From an uncultured Roseateles sp. (GTDB lineage Bacteria > Pseudomonadota > Gammaproteobacteria > Burkholderiales > Burkholderiaceae_C): 64,000 nucleotides of DNA. A model generated the notes under the pieces. It was not told where the DNA came from and searched no databases. It saw only the letters and a program-made list of their open reading frames with translations. Positions 27,525 to 37,326 of the stretch are shown here, piece after piece. Location of the stretch: NCBI RefSeq assembly GCF_963422335.1, contig NZ_OY729424.1:2728001-2792000 (forward strand). Reading direction: 5' to 3'. The first letter of the stretch is position 1. The number at the start of each line of letters is the position of its first letter. Both the position numbers and the translations under genes were made by a program.

Positions 27525-28477
27525 GTGTCGCGCTCTAGGCGGTGCAAGGCTGTTCTGATGGCATCCAATTGCCGGCTGCTAGGTTTGACTTTGCCGTAGA
27601 TGGACTCACCGCGTTGCAGGCGCTCCAGCAGTGTCTTGGTAAACAGATGCGCATCAATGACCGACAACTCCGACTCGCCAAGTTTGACCGTACGGATGGC
27701 TCCGGCCTGCTCCAACCAGGGGCGAGCGCGTTCGCATTCGCGGATGGCAGAAATCTTGGGGTTGTGGCATCGGGTTGTCACTGGCGAGACGTCGCCGCTG
27801 ACGTTTGTGCAGGCGATCTGGAATGTCTCCGGCAGATAGACATCGATTGGCATCGACTCTCCGAGCAGGTCCTCATAGACATGAAAGCAGGTTACCGAAT
27901 TCAGGCCAACGCCGAGCATCAATATCAGGCCTCGCTTTTGGGTGATTCGCCAATAGGGACTGTGCGGGCCGAAAGGGGTGGTGTCGAGGTGGTGTTCTGC
28001 GGTGTAGGCGCCGGCATTCGCCCCCAGCGCCACAAGGGAATGGGTCGGGTGCAGGCTGCGAAGCGCTCCTTCCTTGGCCATCACAGTCGTCGAGATAGCC
28101 CCCATCGCGTTGCGGGCAGTGCGAACGTCAAAGGCAGGTTCGGTCGTGAGGTACTCGCGCATGGTGGTGTTGTACGGCAGCGCAGGTACCAGCACGGTCT
28201 GCCGAGTGAGGTCCAGACTCGCCAGGAGTTGATCGACCAACTGAGGTACTGGCTTGTCCAGCTTGCCGATGTTCGAAATCGAGCCGTGGATCAACAAATC
28301 CTTGGTCAGATCCATGGACTGCAGTTTCTTCAAGATGTCTGCTACGGCAACCTGGGTGCGCTGTTTCCTGGCCGCATGCTCGGACAGGCGCTGTTTCTCC
28401 AACTTGCTTCGAAGCGTCTCCTGCACCCACGAGGGCAAATAAGGCAGAGCTCGTTTTGCTAGTGATCGCAGAGACAT
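27521..28477 (-). CDS. AAC(3)-family (aminoglycoside 3-N-acetyltransferase-like) acetyltransferase
   Basis: The 318-residue protein has the family landmarks: IHGSISNIGKL (about residues 63-73), LVPALPYNT, GAISTTV, R-S-L-H-P-T-H-S (about 138-145) and the TPFGPHSPY block. The family includes antibiotic resistance enzymes, but many members sit in polysaccharide loci and acetylate amino sugars, which is the likely role here beside a deacetylase. Resistance should not be assumed. The start ATG 28477 has an AGGGGG site nine bases upstream. Confidence 0.8.
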   Translation of the reverse strand: MSLRSLAKRALPYLPSWVQETLRSKLEKQRLSEHAARKQRTQVAVADILKKLQSMDLTKDLLIHGSISNIGKLDKPVPQLVDQLLASLDLTRQTVLVPALPYNTTMREYLTTEPAFDVRTARNAMGAISTTVMAKEGALRSLHPTHSLVALGANAGAYTAEHHLDTTPFGPHSPYWRITQKRGLILMLGVGLNSVTCFHVYEDLLGESMPIDVYLPETFQIACTNVSGDVSPVTTRCHNPKISAIRECERARPWLEQAGAIRTVKLGESELSVIDAHLFTKTLLERLQRGESIYGKVKPSSRQLDAIRTALHRLERDT

Positions 28478-28520
28478 TTCAGGACCCCCTCTTCTTCTCT
28501 TCTTTTACTACGGGCGAGTA

Positions 28521-29267
28521 TCAAGCACCTCGTTTGGTCCATTCTCGAATGAACAGGCCGACAAAAGCCATGTCTTCGATGAAATAGCGTCTGAACATAC
28601 GACGTGGCTCTTGTAGAAAGCGATAGAACCACTCAAGCCCGGACTTCTGCATCCATACCGGTGCTCGTTTCACCTTGCCTGCGGCCACATCGAAAGTTCC
28701 ACCCACCCCCATCGCGAACGGGATTCTCATCCGAGCCTGGTAGGCGCCGAGGAATTGCTCCTTCTTGGGCGAACTGATGGCAACGAAGAGAAGATCTGCC
28801 TTGGCGCTGGTGATCTGTTCGACGATGGCACTTTCTTCGTCAGGCCTCCAGTAGCCATTGCGGTAGCCCGCAAACGTGAGCTCGGGATACTTCTTGGCAT
28901 AAAGATCATGCACACGCGAAACGATCTCTTCCTTGGCACCCAGCAGGAAGACTCGCCAGCCCTTTTCTGCAGCACGCTGCATCAGGGCCTCAAAAAGATC
29001 CACCCCAGCGACGCGCTCCTTCAAGGGCTTGCCCAACAGGCGTGAGGCCCAGACAACGGGCATGCCGTCTGCATTGATCAAGGCGCAGTCGTTGATGATC
29101 TTGCGTAGCTCGGGGTCGTGCTGAGCTTTGACCAGCTTGTCCACGTTGACGACGACATGCTGATGCGGCTTGCCGGAATTGACGAAGCCCTCGACGGCCT
29201 GCAGCGTCTCCTCCATCGACAGGTTGTCGATGGTGCATCCCATCATCTCAATGCGCTGACCTGTCAT
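28521..29267 (-). CDS. WecG/TagA/CpsF family glycosyltransferase
   Basis: This 248-residue GT26 enzyme has the typical motifs: VVVNVDKLV, L-I-N-A-D-G-M-P-V-V-W (about residues 64-74), RVAGVDLF, VFLLGAKEE, and the C-terminal GLEWFYRFLQEPRR. Members add ManNAc(A) or a related sugar to a lipid-linked primer. A HexNAc-type donor would fit the wecB/tviB genes. The start ATG 29267 has AGGAG eight bases upstream. Its first codon overlaps the stop of a small open frame (29264-29476). Confidence 0.92.
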   Translation of the reverse strand: MTGQRIEMMGCTIDNLSMEETLQAVEGFVNSGKPHQHVVVNVDKLVKAQHDPELRKIINDCALINADGMPVVWASRLLGKPLKERVAGVDLFEALMQRAAEKGWRVFLLGAKEEIVSRVHDLYAKKYPELTFAGYRNGYWRPDEESAIVEQITSAKADLLFVAISSPKKEQFLGAYQARMRIPFAMGVGGTFDVAAGKVKRAPVWMQKSGLEWFYRFLQEPRRMFRRYFIEDMAFVGLFIREWTKRGA

Positions 29268-29476
29268 TCCGATTTCTCCTGGGGCTGTGCTGCGTGACGG
29301 CGGGTTTGGCCTTGCGGGTTGCTGGGATGCTTCATTTTGTCGGATGGCATCTGGGTGCTTGGTCTCGGCCCTCGGGCAGACGGGATTTGTCGAGGGAGGT
29401 CGATGTTGTCAGCGGAGGGCAAAGCGTGGCCCTCGCTTAGCGACAGCAGTACCTCTTCTAATTCCTCCGCCTGCAT
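29264..29476 (-). CDS. Possible small protein coupled to the WecG-type gene
   Basis: A 70-codon open frame ends in TGA overlapping the ATG of the WecG-type gene by four bases, the pattern of translational coupling used elsewhere in this locus. The N-terminal part (MQAEELEEVLLSLSEG) could be helical; the rest is Pro/Gln/Arg-rich with no recognised domain. No ribosome site is obvious at the ATG. It may equally be a chance frame. Confidence 0.25.
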   Translation of the reverse strand: MQAEELEEVLLSLSEGHALPSADNIDLPRQIPSARGPRPSTQMPSDKMKHPSNPQGQTRRHAAQPQEKSE

Positions 29477-29932
29477 CCGCCAGTTGGCGTGCGAACATCC
29501 CGGGTGCCCACAAAGTCGATGTCTTGGCGTGGGATTCTATGGGGTAGCGCACGGGCACCGGCGATCCGTTGGCGATCCACGCGAGCGGCGAGGCGGACAA
29601 CCTGTCTGTCTTAGGCCAGGAGCGAGTCAGGAGACAGTTGAATCGGGTGTCGATGTCAGCAGCAGCGCTTGAATTGAATCAAGCCGACCGAGTTGTCAGC
29701 GAGACCGGCCAGCGTATCGTATTTGCATTACGTGGCAGTTTGATGGCTTGACGCCATCAGATGAGCTGGTCCGCCAGACATGCCTGAAATGGGCAAAGCG
29801 TCGATGGAGAGCGACGGAGGGTTTGGTGGGACGGATCGGCTCAACGTCGCCAACCGCCGTTTGGGCGGAGCGACGTGTTTGTCAGGTAGCCGAGGACCGC
29901 ACAGTCTGTGCAGCCCTCAGCTTTTCACATGC
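29268..29932. other. Long intergenic region upstream of the minus-strand operon
   Basis: This 665-base stretch holds the doubtful small frame at 29264-29476 and a perfect inverted repeat at 29741-29759. No other gene is supported. It should contain the promoter for the WecG-type operon, but I could not find a convincing -35/-10 pair. The 3' end of the lipoprotein gene borders it at 29933. Confidence 0.5.
29741..29759. repeat. Inverted repeat TGATGGC-N5-GCCATCA
   Basis: Perfect seven-base arms at 29741-29747 and 29753-29759 lie in the gap upstream of the WecG-type operon and downstream of the lipoprotein gene on the same strand. It could be an operator or a hairpin at the end of the lipoprotein transcript; there is no T-run. 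Confidence 0.4.
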
Positions 29933-31939
29933 TCAGTTCGGCAGGCGAATGCGGAAGTGGAACAGGCGTTGCTTGCCTGCGCCGTTGGGTTCGCAGACCA
30001 AGGTCTTGCCGCTGCTGTAGGTGCCATCGCAAGCCACCATCACGCCATCAAGTGCGTTGCCGACGGTCTGACCGCCACGCTGCACGGCCAACTGGGTCGA
30101 TCCAAGAATCGAGTAGGGCGCAAACTTGCTTGACAGTTCGGTTTTGGCACTGAGGCTCAGGCTGAGTTTAGGAGTGCTTATTTCGTTGATTCGATAGAGT
30201 TGCATCTGAGTTTGTTGGGTACCTTGATTGGTCCACAGTAACCAGAGGCGGGCCGTCGAATCCTCAAAAACCCGGACATAGCCGTAGCTCGGCAGTGTTG
30301 TCCATTGCGCCCGATACAACACGGCCCCAGTGCTGTCGCTGACGGCAACATACAGGCCCCTCGGTGTGGCAAGCAAGGGGTCGTCGACCCAATAGCTGGT
30401 GAAAACGCGCTTCTTGCTGTCGACAAATGAGTCGATTTGGCGCACGTAGGGGGCGGCGCTGGCGGAGGCGGGCACGAAATACGGATCAACCGTCGAGCTG
30501 ATCTGCCAGCCGTTGAGGTCATTGGTGCCTGTCAGGTACTGTCCCGCACCGTTGAAGACATAGTTGCCTTGGGTCGCAGCCAGAGACATCAGGCCTGCCG
30601 CGTCCTTGTACAGGTCAAGTTGCGAAGTAGCGAGCAGCTTGGTGGCGTCGCCAGTCCCACCCGGGAACAGGTAGTCATAGGAGCGGCGTTTGCCGATCGC
30701 CTTCGTCAGTTGTGGCCCCCAGGTCCATTTCTTGGTGCTGGCGTCATACTTGCCACAAGAGTATTGGGTACTGGTGTTGGCCGTGGTGGCTTCAACCGAG
30801 GCCTTGATGCAGAGCGAGCCATCCGGCCCGATGCCAGTGTTACCGTACTGACGACCGGTGACGGGGATGTTGCTCCAGCGCCCCGGAATCGCCATCGGCG
30901 TGAACGAGGGCGAGGAGTAGGTCGTGGGTACCGAATTCGGCCACGCGGTGACATGGGCCACATCGGAGCGCGGATCCCGGCTGAGTGTTACGTCGTCCGT
31001 AGAAATGCCGGTAGCCTCCTCGGTCCAGGTAGCCGAGGTCCCGTCCGCGCGCTTCATCAGGCGCCAGCTCACCATTCCGTTTGCGCCAGGTCGCAGATAT
31101 AGCACGCGAACTGTGCCATCGGAGTGATGGGTGATGCGTGTTTGATGACCGCCCCATTGATTAGAAATGCCGTCACTCTTGCCATCGGAGGCAATGGCCT
31201 CGAAGCGTTCGACGTACGGGCTGGCTTGGGCCGCGGCTGTGGATGAGGTCAACCCGCTGGGAAAGTTTGCAGGGAGTGTTGCTGCACTTGAAGAGCCCAA
31301 GCTCGCCGACGAAGGGGCTGGCGCCGGCGCTGCGGCGGGAGCTGGTGCGGGTGCTGCAACAGGAGCGGGCGCTGGCGCCGCAACAGGAGCCGGCGCTGCG
31401 ACAGGCGCTGGTGCAGGGGCGGAGCTTGGTGTCGCCGTGACTGCTTCGCACGTTGCCGCCGACCAAGTTACAAATCCCAGGCTGCAACTTGCGGTGATGC
31501 TGCCTTTATAGCCCGGTTTGGAGTTGTCAAAAGTCTTGCTGCTGCCATTGGACATGACTGCCATTGCGGCGGCAGAGCAGGAGGAGCCGAAGGTCTTGAG
31601 TTGATTGATGGTGCAGGTGTTGGCGGCAGCCGTTGCCTTGACCGTTGGACCAGTCGCCGTTGGTGCCGGAGCAGCCGGCATCGTGCCTGTTGCTGCCGGG
31701 GCAGGGGCGATCATGGTCCCTTGAGGAGTCGTGGCGGGCTCGACGCTGGCTTTCGTTGCAGTCTGGGCCGTTGCGTCGGGGCTGCTGGCAACCGCTGCGG
31801 CCTTTTGGCTCGTGGCAGAAGTCGCTGTTGCGCTGGGCTTGCTTTCATCACTTGCGCCGCCGCATGCGGACAATCCCAGCGTAAGGGCGGTGACTGCGTA
31901 GGCCAGGGCAGTGTGGCGCCCTTTCATTTCATGCTTCAT
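29933..31939 (-). CDS. Large lipoprotein with Ala/Pro linker and propeller-like C-terminal part, function unknown
   Basis: I do not recognise this protein. From ATG 31939 it has 668 residues, with a lipoprotein signal (lipobox L-S-A-C, Cys26), a Thr/Ala/Pro-rich stretch, a small Cys-containing module (about residues 110-170, with CTINQL, SSCSAA, ASCSLG and ATCEA), a long AP-repeat linker, and about 430 residues of short beta-type repeats with Trp and Asp-rich turns that read like a sialidase-style beta-propeller. It ends FHFRIRLPN with no PEP-CTERM tail. Its place inside the exopolysaccharide locus suggests a surface role such as binding the polymer. An earlier ATG at 32011 would add 24 residues ahead of the signal and is less likely. 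Confidence 0.75.
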   Translation of the reverse strand: MKHEMKGRHTALAYAVTALTLGLSACGGASDESKPSATATSATSQKAAAVASSPDATAQTATKASVEPATTPQGTMIAPAPAATGTMPAAPAPTATGPTVKATAAANTCTINQLKTFGSSCSAAAMAVMSNGSSKTFDNSKPGYKGSITASCSLGFVTWSAATCEAVTATPSSAPAPAPVAAPAPVAAPAPAPVAAPAPAPAAAPAPAPSSASLGSSSAATLPANFPSGLTSSTAAAQASPYVERFEAIASDGKSDGISNQWGGHQTRITHHSDGTVRVLYLRPGANGMVSWRLMKRADGTSATWTEEATGISTDDVTLSRDPRSDVAHVTAWPNSVPTTYSSPSFTPMAIPGRWSNIPVTGRQYGNTGIGPDGSLCIKASVEATTANTSTQYSCGKYDASTKKWTWGPQLTKAIGKRRSYDYLFPGGTGDATKLLATSQLDLYKDAAGLMSLAATQGNYVFNGAGQYLTGTNDLNGWQISSTVDPYFVPASASAAPYVRQIDSFVDSKKRVFTSYWVDDPLLATPRGLYVAVSDSTGAVLYRAQWTTLPSYGYVRVFEDSTARLWLLWTNQGTQQTQMQLYRINEISTPKLSLSLSAKTELSSKFAPYSILGSTQLAVQRGGQTVGNALDGVMVACDGTYSSGKTLVCEPNGAGKQRLFHFRIRLPN
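31312..31423 (-). repeat. Low-complexity Ala/Pro-coding repeat in the lipoprotein gene
   Basis: Imperfect tandem units built on GCTGGTGCAGG/GCAACAGGAGC encode (A-P)n and V-A-A-P-A-P repeats on the minus strand, forming the linker between the Cys-containing module and the C-terminal part. Such DNA is prone to slippage, so repeat number may vary between strains. Confidence 0.6.
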
Positions 31940-32351
31940 GGTTCGACTCACTGACTTGCGCTGATAGGCTGACTGGAACGGATGCGGCCCGTTGGGCTGC
32001 TCGGGTAGCAAAGCGCAGTGTTTGGGTGCAAAGGCCGACGATTGTCAGCGCGGCGCGGCGCGCGGATCACTCAGTTCACTGCCCCACGACTGCCTGGCTC
32101 TCAGGGAGTCAAGCGGGCCTTGGGTCTATCGTGGTTTTCGGCGAGCGCAGGCCTGACTTAACCGGTGAGCCGGGTGGCGTGGTGCCTATTTGTAACAACC
32201 AGCGGGTGCCCCGCCGCCGCCGGGACGGCGGCGTTGCCAGGCCATCACCCCGCTCTTTGCGGCGGTCGACCTCTCTACGGTAGCTGCCAAGGTGCACAGC
32301 TATGACATGCTTCTCGGCTAGACTTTGAGCTAAACACCGAGGAATCAGGGA
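31940..32351. other. Divergent intergenic region between the lipoprotein gene and ugd
   Basis: This 412-base gap must hold promoters for the lipoprotein (minus) and ugd (plus). I saw no gene in it. A GC-only hairpin lies at 32212-32233 (arms CGCCGCCG and CGGCGGCG, six-base loop), and no sigma-54 match was found. Confidence 0.5.
32212..32233. repeat. GC-rich hairpin upstream of ugd
   Basis: A perfect eight-pair stem with a six-base loop lies 119 bases upstream of the ugd start. It could be a structured leader of the ugd transcript or the remains of a terminator; no T-run follows on either strand. Confidence 0.35.
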
Positions 32352-33692
32352 ATGAAAGTTACCGCGATAGGTACCGGGTATGTGGGCCTCGTCACAGGAG
32401 CATGCCTCGCCGAAATGGGGAATCATGTCGTTTGTCTTGACGTGAACCCGGAAAAGATTCGGGTGCTGAATGCGGGTGAGATTCCGATCCACGAGCCGGG
32501 CCTGCTGGAGGTCGTTCGGCGCAATGTGGCTGCCGGCCGGCTGCAGTTCACGACCGATGTCGACTTTGCTGTCGGGCATGGCACGATTTTGTTCATTGGT
32601 GTGGGCACACCTCCGGGCGAGGATGGTTCAGCCGATCTGCAATATGTGCTGACTGCGGCGAGGTCCATCGGCCAACGCATGACGGACTACAAGGTGATCG
32701 TCGACAAGAGCACGGTGCCCGTTGGCACGGCTGACTTGGTAAAAGCCGCTATTGCGGATGAATTGGCCAAGCGGCAACTGAGCATGTCGTATGCCGTGGT
32801 GTCCAACCCCGAATTCTTGAAAGAGGGTGCAGCGGTAGAAGACTTCATGCGACCCGATCGCATCATTGTGGGTTCGGACGACGAGCAGGCGACCCTGCTG
32901 ATGCGAGCCCTGTATTCGCCTTTCACTCGCAACCATGATCGCTTGCTGGTGATGGACCTGCGCAGCGCCGAGTTCACCAAGTACGCAGCCAACGCCATGT
33001 TGGCCACCCGCATCAGTTTCATGAATGAACTGGCATTGCTGGCTGAAAAGGTAGGGGCCGACATTGAACTGGTGCGTCGAGGTATCGGCAGCGACCCACG
33101 CATCGGCTACCAGTTTCTCTATGCAGGCGCGGGCTACGGTGGCTCTTGCTTCCCCAAGGACGTGAAGGCTCTGGTGCGCGCTGCGGGCGAGGCGGGTGTA
33201 TCGCTGCGCGTGCTGACTGCCGTTGAGGCCGCCAACGAGCGGCAGAAACTGGTTTTGGTGGACAAGGTCGTGGCCCGTTTTGGCGATGACTTGACGGGCC
33301 GGAAGTTCGCTCTTTGGGGTTTGGCTTTCAAGCCCAATACCGACGACATGCGAGAGGCGCCGGCACTTGTCATCATCGAAGAACTGTTGCGGCGAGGGGC
33401 CAGTGTGCTGGCCTATGACCCGGTTGCCATGGTCGAGGCCAAACGACTGCTGACGGACGTCAAGGGACTGACTTTTGTTGAGCGTGCCGAGCATGCCTTG
33501 GTGGGGGCCGACGCATTGCTGCTGGTCACCGAATGGAAGGAATTTCGCACGCCAGATTTTGATGGCATCAAGAGCAGTCTCAAACAGCCGGTGGTGTTCG
33601 ATGGCCGCAATCTGTACGACCCCGCCCTGATGAAGACGATGGGCATTGAGCACTATGGCATCGGGCGAGGTTCGGCGGCTCCTGTAGTTTGA
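32352..33692 (+). CDS. ugd: UDP-glucose 6-dehydrogenase
   Basis: This 446-residue enzyme oxidises UDP-glucose to UDP-glucuronate with NAD+. It shows the N-terminal NAD fold (G-T-G-Y-V-G-L, residues 8-14), the PEFLKEG and GSDPRIG blocks and the catalytic Cys266 in G-G-S-C-F-P-K-D. Length is normal for the family. It is a monocistronic or two-gene unit with the 4-epimerase 96 bases downstream, which would use its product. The start has GGGA just upstream. Confidence 0.95.
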   Translation: MKVTAIGTGYVGLVTGACLAEMGNHVVCLDVNPEKIRVLNAGEIPIHEPGLLEVVRRNVAAGRLQFTTDVDFAVGHGTILFIGVGTPPGEDGSADLQYVLTAARSIGQRMTDYKVIVDKSTVPVGTADLVKAAIADELAKRQLSMSYAVVSNPEFLKEGAAVEDFMRPDRIIVGSDDEQATLLMRALYSPFTRNHDRLLVMDLRSAEFTKYAANAMLATRISFMNELALLAEKVGADIELVRRGIGSDPRIGYQFLYAGAGYGGSCFPKDVKALVRAAGEAGVSLRVLTAVEAANERQKLVLVDKVVARFGDDLTGRKFALWGLAFKPNTDDMREAPALVIIEELLRRGASVLAYDPVAMVEAKRLLTDVKGLTFVERAEHALVGADALLLVTEWKEFRTPDFDGIKSSLKQPVVFDGRNLYDPALMKTMGIEHYGIGRGSAAPVV

Positions 33693-33788
33693 GCGGCGCC
33701 GAGGGGCGACTCCAATAGCCAGTTTCTTGCGCTCAAGGTTGGGTGCCTTGTAGCTTCCTGTCCGGAAATTCCTGATTCGAGAGATTTG

Positions 33789-34796
33789 ATGAAAGTACTT
33801 GTCACCGGCGCTGCCGGCTTTATTGGTTCGCATGTCAGTCATCTGCTGCTGGCGCGCGGCGATCAGGTGGTCGGTCTCGACAATCTGAACGACTATTACG
33901 ACCCGCAGCTCAAACTTGATCGATTGGCGCGGCTGACGCCGCAGGCCGGGTTCGATTTTGTAAAGTTGGATGTGGCCGATCGCGCTGGCATGGAGCAGCT
34001 CTTCGCCGATGCCAAGGTCGATCGAGTCGTTCACCTGGCGGCCCAGGCGGGCGTCCGGTATTCACTTCAGAATCCGCAGGCCTATATTGAAAGCAATGTC
34101 AGCGGCTTCACCAATATCCTTGAGGGCTGCCGCCACCAAGCCGTTCAGCATCTGGTGTATGCCTCTAGCTCAAGCGTTTACGGCGGCAACACCTTGATGC
34201 CCTTCTCTGAGCATCACAGTGTGGATCACCCGGTCAGCCTTTACGCGGCGACCAAGAAGGCCAACGAGTTGATGGCGCACACGTACAGCCATCTTTTCCG
34301 GCTTCCGACGACAGGTCTGCGCTTCTTCACGGTATACGGCCCCTGGGGGCGCCCGGACATGGCCCTGTTCTTGTTCACCAAGGCCATCATTGAAGGCAAG
34401 CCCATCAACGTGTTCAATCACGGCAAGATGGTGCGCGATTTCACCTACGTGGACGACATTGCCGAGGGCGTGGTCCGGGTGCTCGACCGCCCAGCTACCC
34501 CCGACCCAGCCTTCGATTCAGATCATGGCGACCCGGCGAGGTCGAACGCACCGTACCGTATCTTCAATATCGGCAACCACAAGCCCATCGAGTTGATGGC
34601 TTTCATTGAGGCGATTGAGAAGGCGGTCGGTCGCGAGGCGGTCAAGAACTTCATGCCCTTGCAGGACGGCGACGTGCCTGCCACCTACGCAGACGTTGAA
34701 GAGCTGGCTCAGTGGACGGGCTTTCGCCCAGCCATGCCGGTACCTGACGGCATTGCACGATTCGTGGCCTGGTACAGGGATTACTTCAAGGTGTGA
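33789..34796 (+). CDS. UDP-glucuronate 4-epimerase (SDR family)
   Basis: This extended-SDR enzyme (335 residues from ATG 33789) has the NAD motif G-A-A-G-F-I-G, the diagnostic DNLNDYYDPQLK stretch (about residues 36-47) and the catalytic Y-A-A-T-K. Those features place it with bacterial UDP-glucuronate 4-epimerases that make UDP-galacturonate. The upstream ugd gene supplies the substrate. A TTG three bases upstream of the ATG is unlikely to be the start. It converges with tviB, leaving 27 bases. Confidence 0.9.
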   Translation: MKVLVTGAAGFIGSHVSHLLLARGDQVVGLDNLNDYYDPQLKLDRLARLTPQAGFDFVKLDVADRAGMEQLFADAKVDRVVHLAAQAGVRYSLQNPQAYIESNVSGFTNILEGCRHQAVQHLVYASSSSVYGGNTLMPFSEHHSVDHPVSLYAATKKANELMAHTYSHLFRLPTTGLRFFTVYGPWGRPDMALFLFTKAIIEGKPINVFNHGKMVRDFTYVDDIAEGVVRVLDRPATPDPAFDSDHGDPARSNAPYRIFNIGNHKPIELMAFIEAIEKAVGREAVKNFMPLQDGDVPATYADVEELAQWTGFRPAMPVPDGIARFVAWYRDYFKV

Positions 34797-34823
34797 GTAG
34801 CGCCGCTGAGCGACGCTCGCCAA

Positions 34824-36104
<1,281 letters not shown>

Positions 36105-36179
36105 ATTCGATGTTCCTGATACAAGAGATTGCGGTGTATTGACCGGATTGGGCACGGTCGGTGTGTTTGGCGCTGTGGT

Positions 36180-36196
36180 CCCGGATGTAGTCCGGG
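36180..36196. repeat. CCCGGA...TCCGGG palindrome, copy 2
   Basis: Six-base arms with a TGTAG loop lie in the 109-base gap between wecB and tviB, which are transcribed in the same direction. See the copy at 1644 for the family. Confidence 0.5.
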
Positions 36197-36213
36197 GTCT
36201 GGCGAGAACAGGC

Positions 36214-37326
36214 TCAAGCCTCGGTCAGCAGCTTCTCTGCCAGGATTTTGACGGTGCGCTCCGCAGCCTTGCCATCCCACAGCAGGGGCCGGCGGCCGCG
36301 CTTGCCGTTGCCGGCCACGGCGTTCAGCGCCGCAGCGATGACGTTGTCGGGGTTGGTGCCGGCCAGCACATTGCTGCCTTCGTCCACGGTCACCGGGCGC
36401 TCGGTGTTCTCGCGTATGGTCACGCAGGGCACGCCAAGGGCAGTGGTTTCTTCCTGCAGGCCGCCGCTGTCGGTGAGCACAACGATGGCGTCCTTCCACA
36501 GATGCAGGAAGGACATATAGGCCTGCGGGCCCATCAGCTCGACGTTTGTGCCGAGGTCAATGCCGAACTTCTCGATATTGGCCCGGGTGCGCGGATGCAC
36601 CGGGAACACCAGCGGCAGCTCCTGGGAGACCCGGCGCAGCACCTTGGCCACGTTTTCCAGGCTCTCGGCGCTGTCCACATTCGACGGGCGATGCAGAGTG
36701 ACGACGCCGTAACGGGCGTGGCGTTTTTTGTAGCTGTCACTCTCCAGGCCGCTGGTGTCCATAGTCTTCAGCTTGTCGGCCTGGAACAGCACGTTGTCGA
36801 CCATCACATGGCCGACGTCCCAGACCACGCTCATGTCCTTGCCTTCCTGCTGCAGGTGCTTGGACCCGCTGGGCTCGGTGACGAAGAACCAGTCGCTGAT
36901 GGCATCGGTCACTAGGCGGTTGATCTCCTCGGGCATGCTCATGTCACCGCTGCGCAGGCCGGCTTCGACGTGGGCCACCGGAATGCCGGCCTTCTTGGCC
37001 ACGATGGAGCAGGCCAGTGTGGAGTTCACATCGCCGACCACCAAGCAGGCGGCAGGCTTCTCGGCAGCGCACAGCGCCTCGTAGGCGACCATGATCTTGC
37101 CGGTCTGCTCGGCATGGGTGCCGCCGCCGCAGCCCAGGCGCACATCGGGCGCGGGGATGCCCAATTCCTCGAAGAACACATCATTCATGTCGCGGTCGTA
37201 GTGCTGGCCGGTGTGGATGATCATCCAGGTCAGACGGCCATCGGCCTGCAGCGCACGCACGATAGGCGCAATCTTCATGAAGTTGGGGCGTGCGCCAGCG
37301 ATCAGATGGATGCAGGGTTTTGTCAT
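36214..37326 (-). CDS. wecB: UDP-N-acetylglucosamine 2-epimerase (non-hydrolysing)
   Basis: WecB interconverts UDP-GlcNAc and UDP-ManNAc. The 370-residue protein from ATG 37326 has GARPNFMKIAP (about residues 10-20), TGQHYDRDMND, HVEAGLRSGDMSMPEEINR, RPSNVDS, and the C-terminal SGGLQEE and RENTERPVT blocks. The extra 39 codons upstream in the open frame do not match the family; GAAGG lies seven bases before 37326. It shares an operon with tviB. Confidence 0.95.
   Translation of the reverse strand: MTKPCIHLIAGARPNFMKIAPIVRALQADGRLTWMIIHTGQHYDRDMNDVFFEELGIPAPDVRLGCGGGTHAEQTGKIMVAYEALCAAEKPAACLVVGDVNSTLACSIVAKKAGIPVAHVEAGLRSGDMSMPEEINRLVTDAISDWFFVTEPSGSKHLQQEGKDMSVVWDVGHVMVDNVLFQADKLKTMDTSGLESDSYKKRHARYGVVTLHRPSNVDSAESLENVAKVLRRVSQELPLVFPVHPRTRANIEKFGIDLGTNVELMGPQAYMSFLHLWKDAIVVLTDSGGLQEETTALGVPCVTIRENTERPVTVDEGSNVLAGTNPDNVIAAALNAVAGNGKRGRRPLLWDGKAAERTVKILAEKLLTEA

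Noticed and set aside
27521..28477. Aminoglycoside resistance gene
   Set aside because: The AAC(3)-type fold alone does not show resistance; the gene lies in a polysaccharide operon, where such enzymes usually modify sugars.
29733..29748. Second possible sigma-54 site, TGGCAGTTTGATGGCT
   Set aside because: Two mismatches to the consensus, and it would transcribe toward the 3' end of the convergent lipoprotein gene with no gene to drive.
29748..30020. Plus-strand open frame of 90 codons downstream of that site
   Set aside because: It overlaps the end of the lipoprotein gene antisense, has no ribosome site and no domain.
29933..31939. Lipoprotein as an exosortase target
   Set aside because: The C-terminus lacks a P-E-P motif, membrane helix and basic tail, and the N-terminus is a lipoprotein signal.
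32628..34034. Minus-strand open frame of 468 codons opposite ugd and the 4-epimerase
   Set aside because: It spans two well-supported plus-strand genes and the gap between them and has shadow-type composition.
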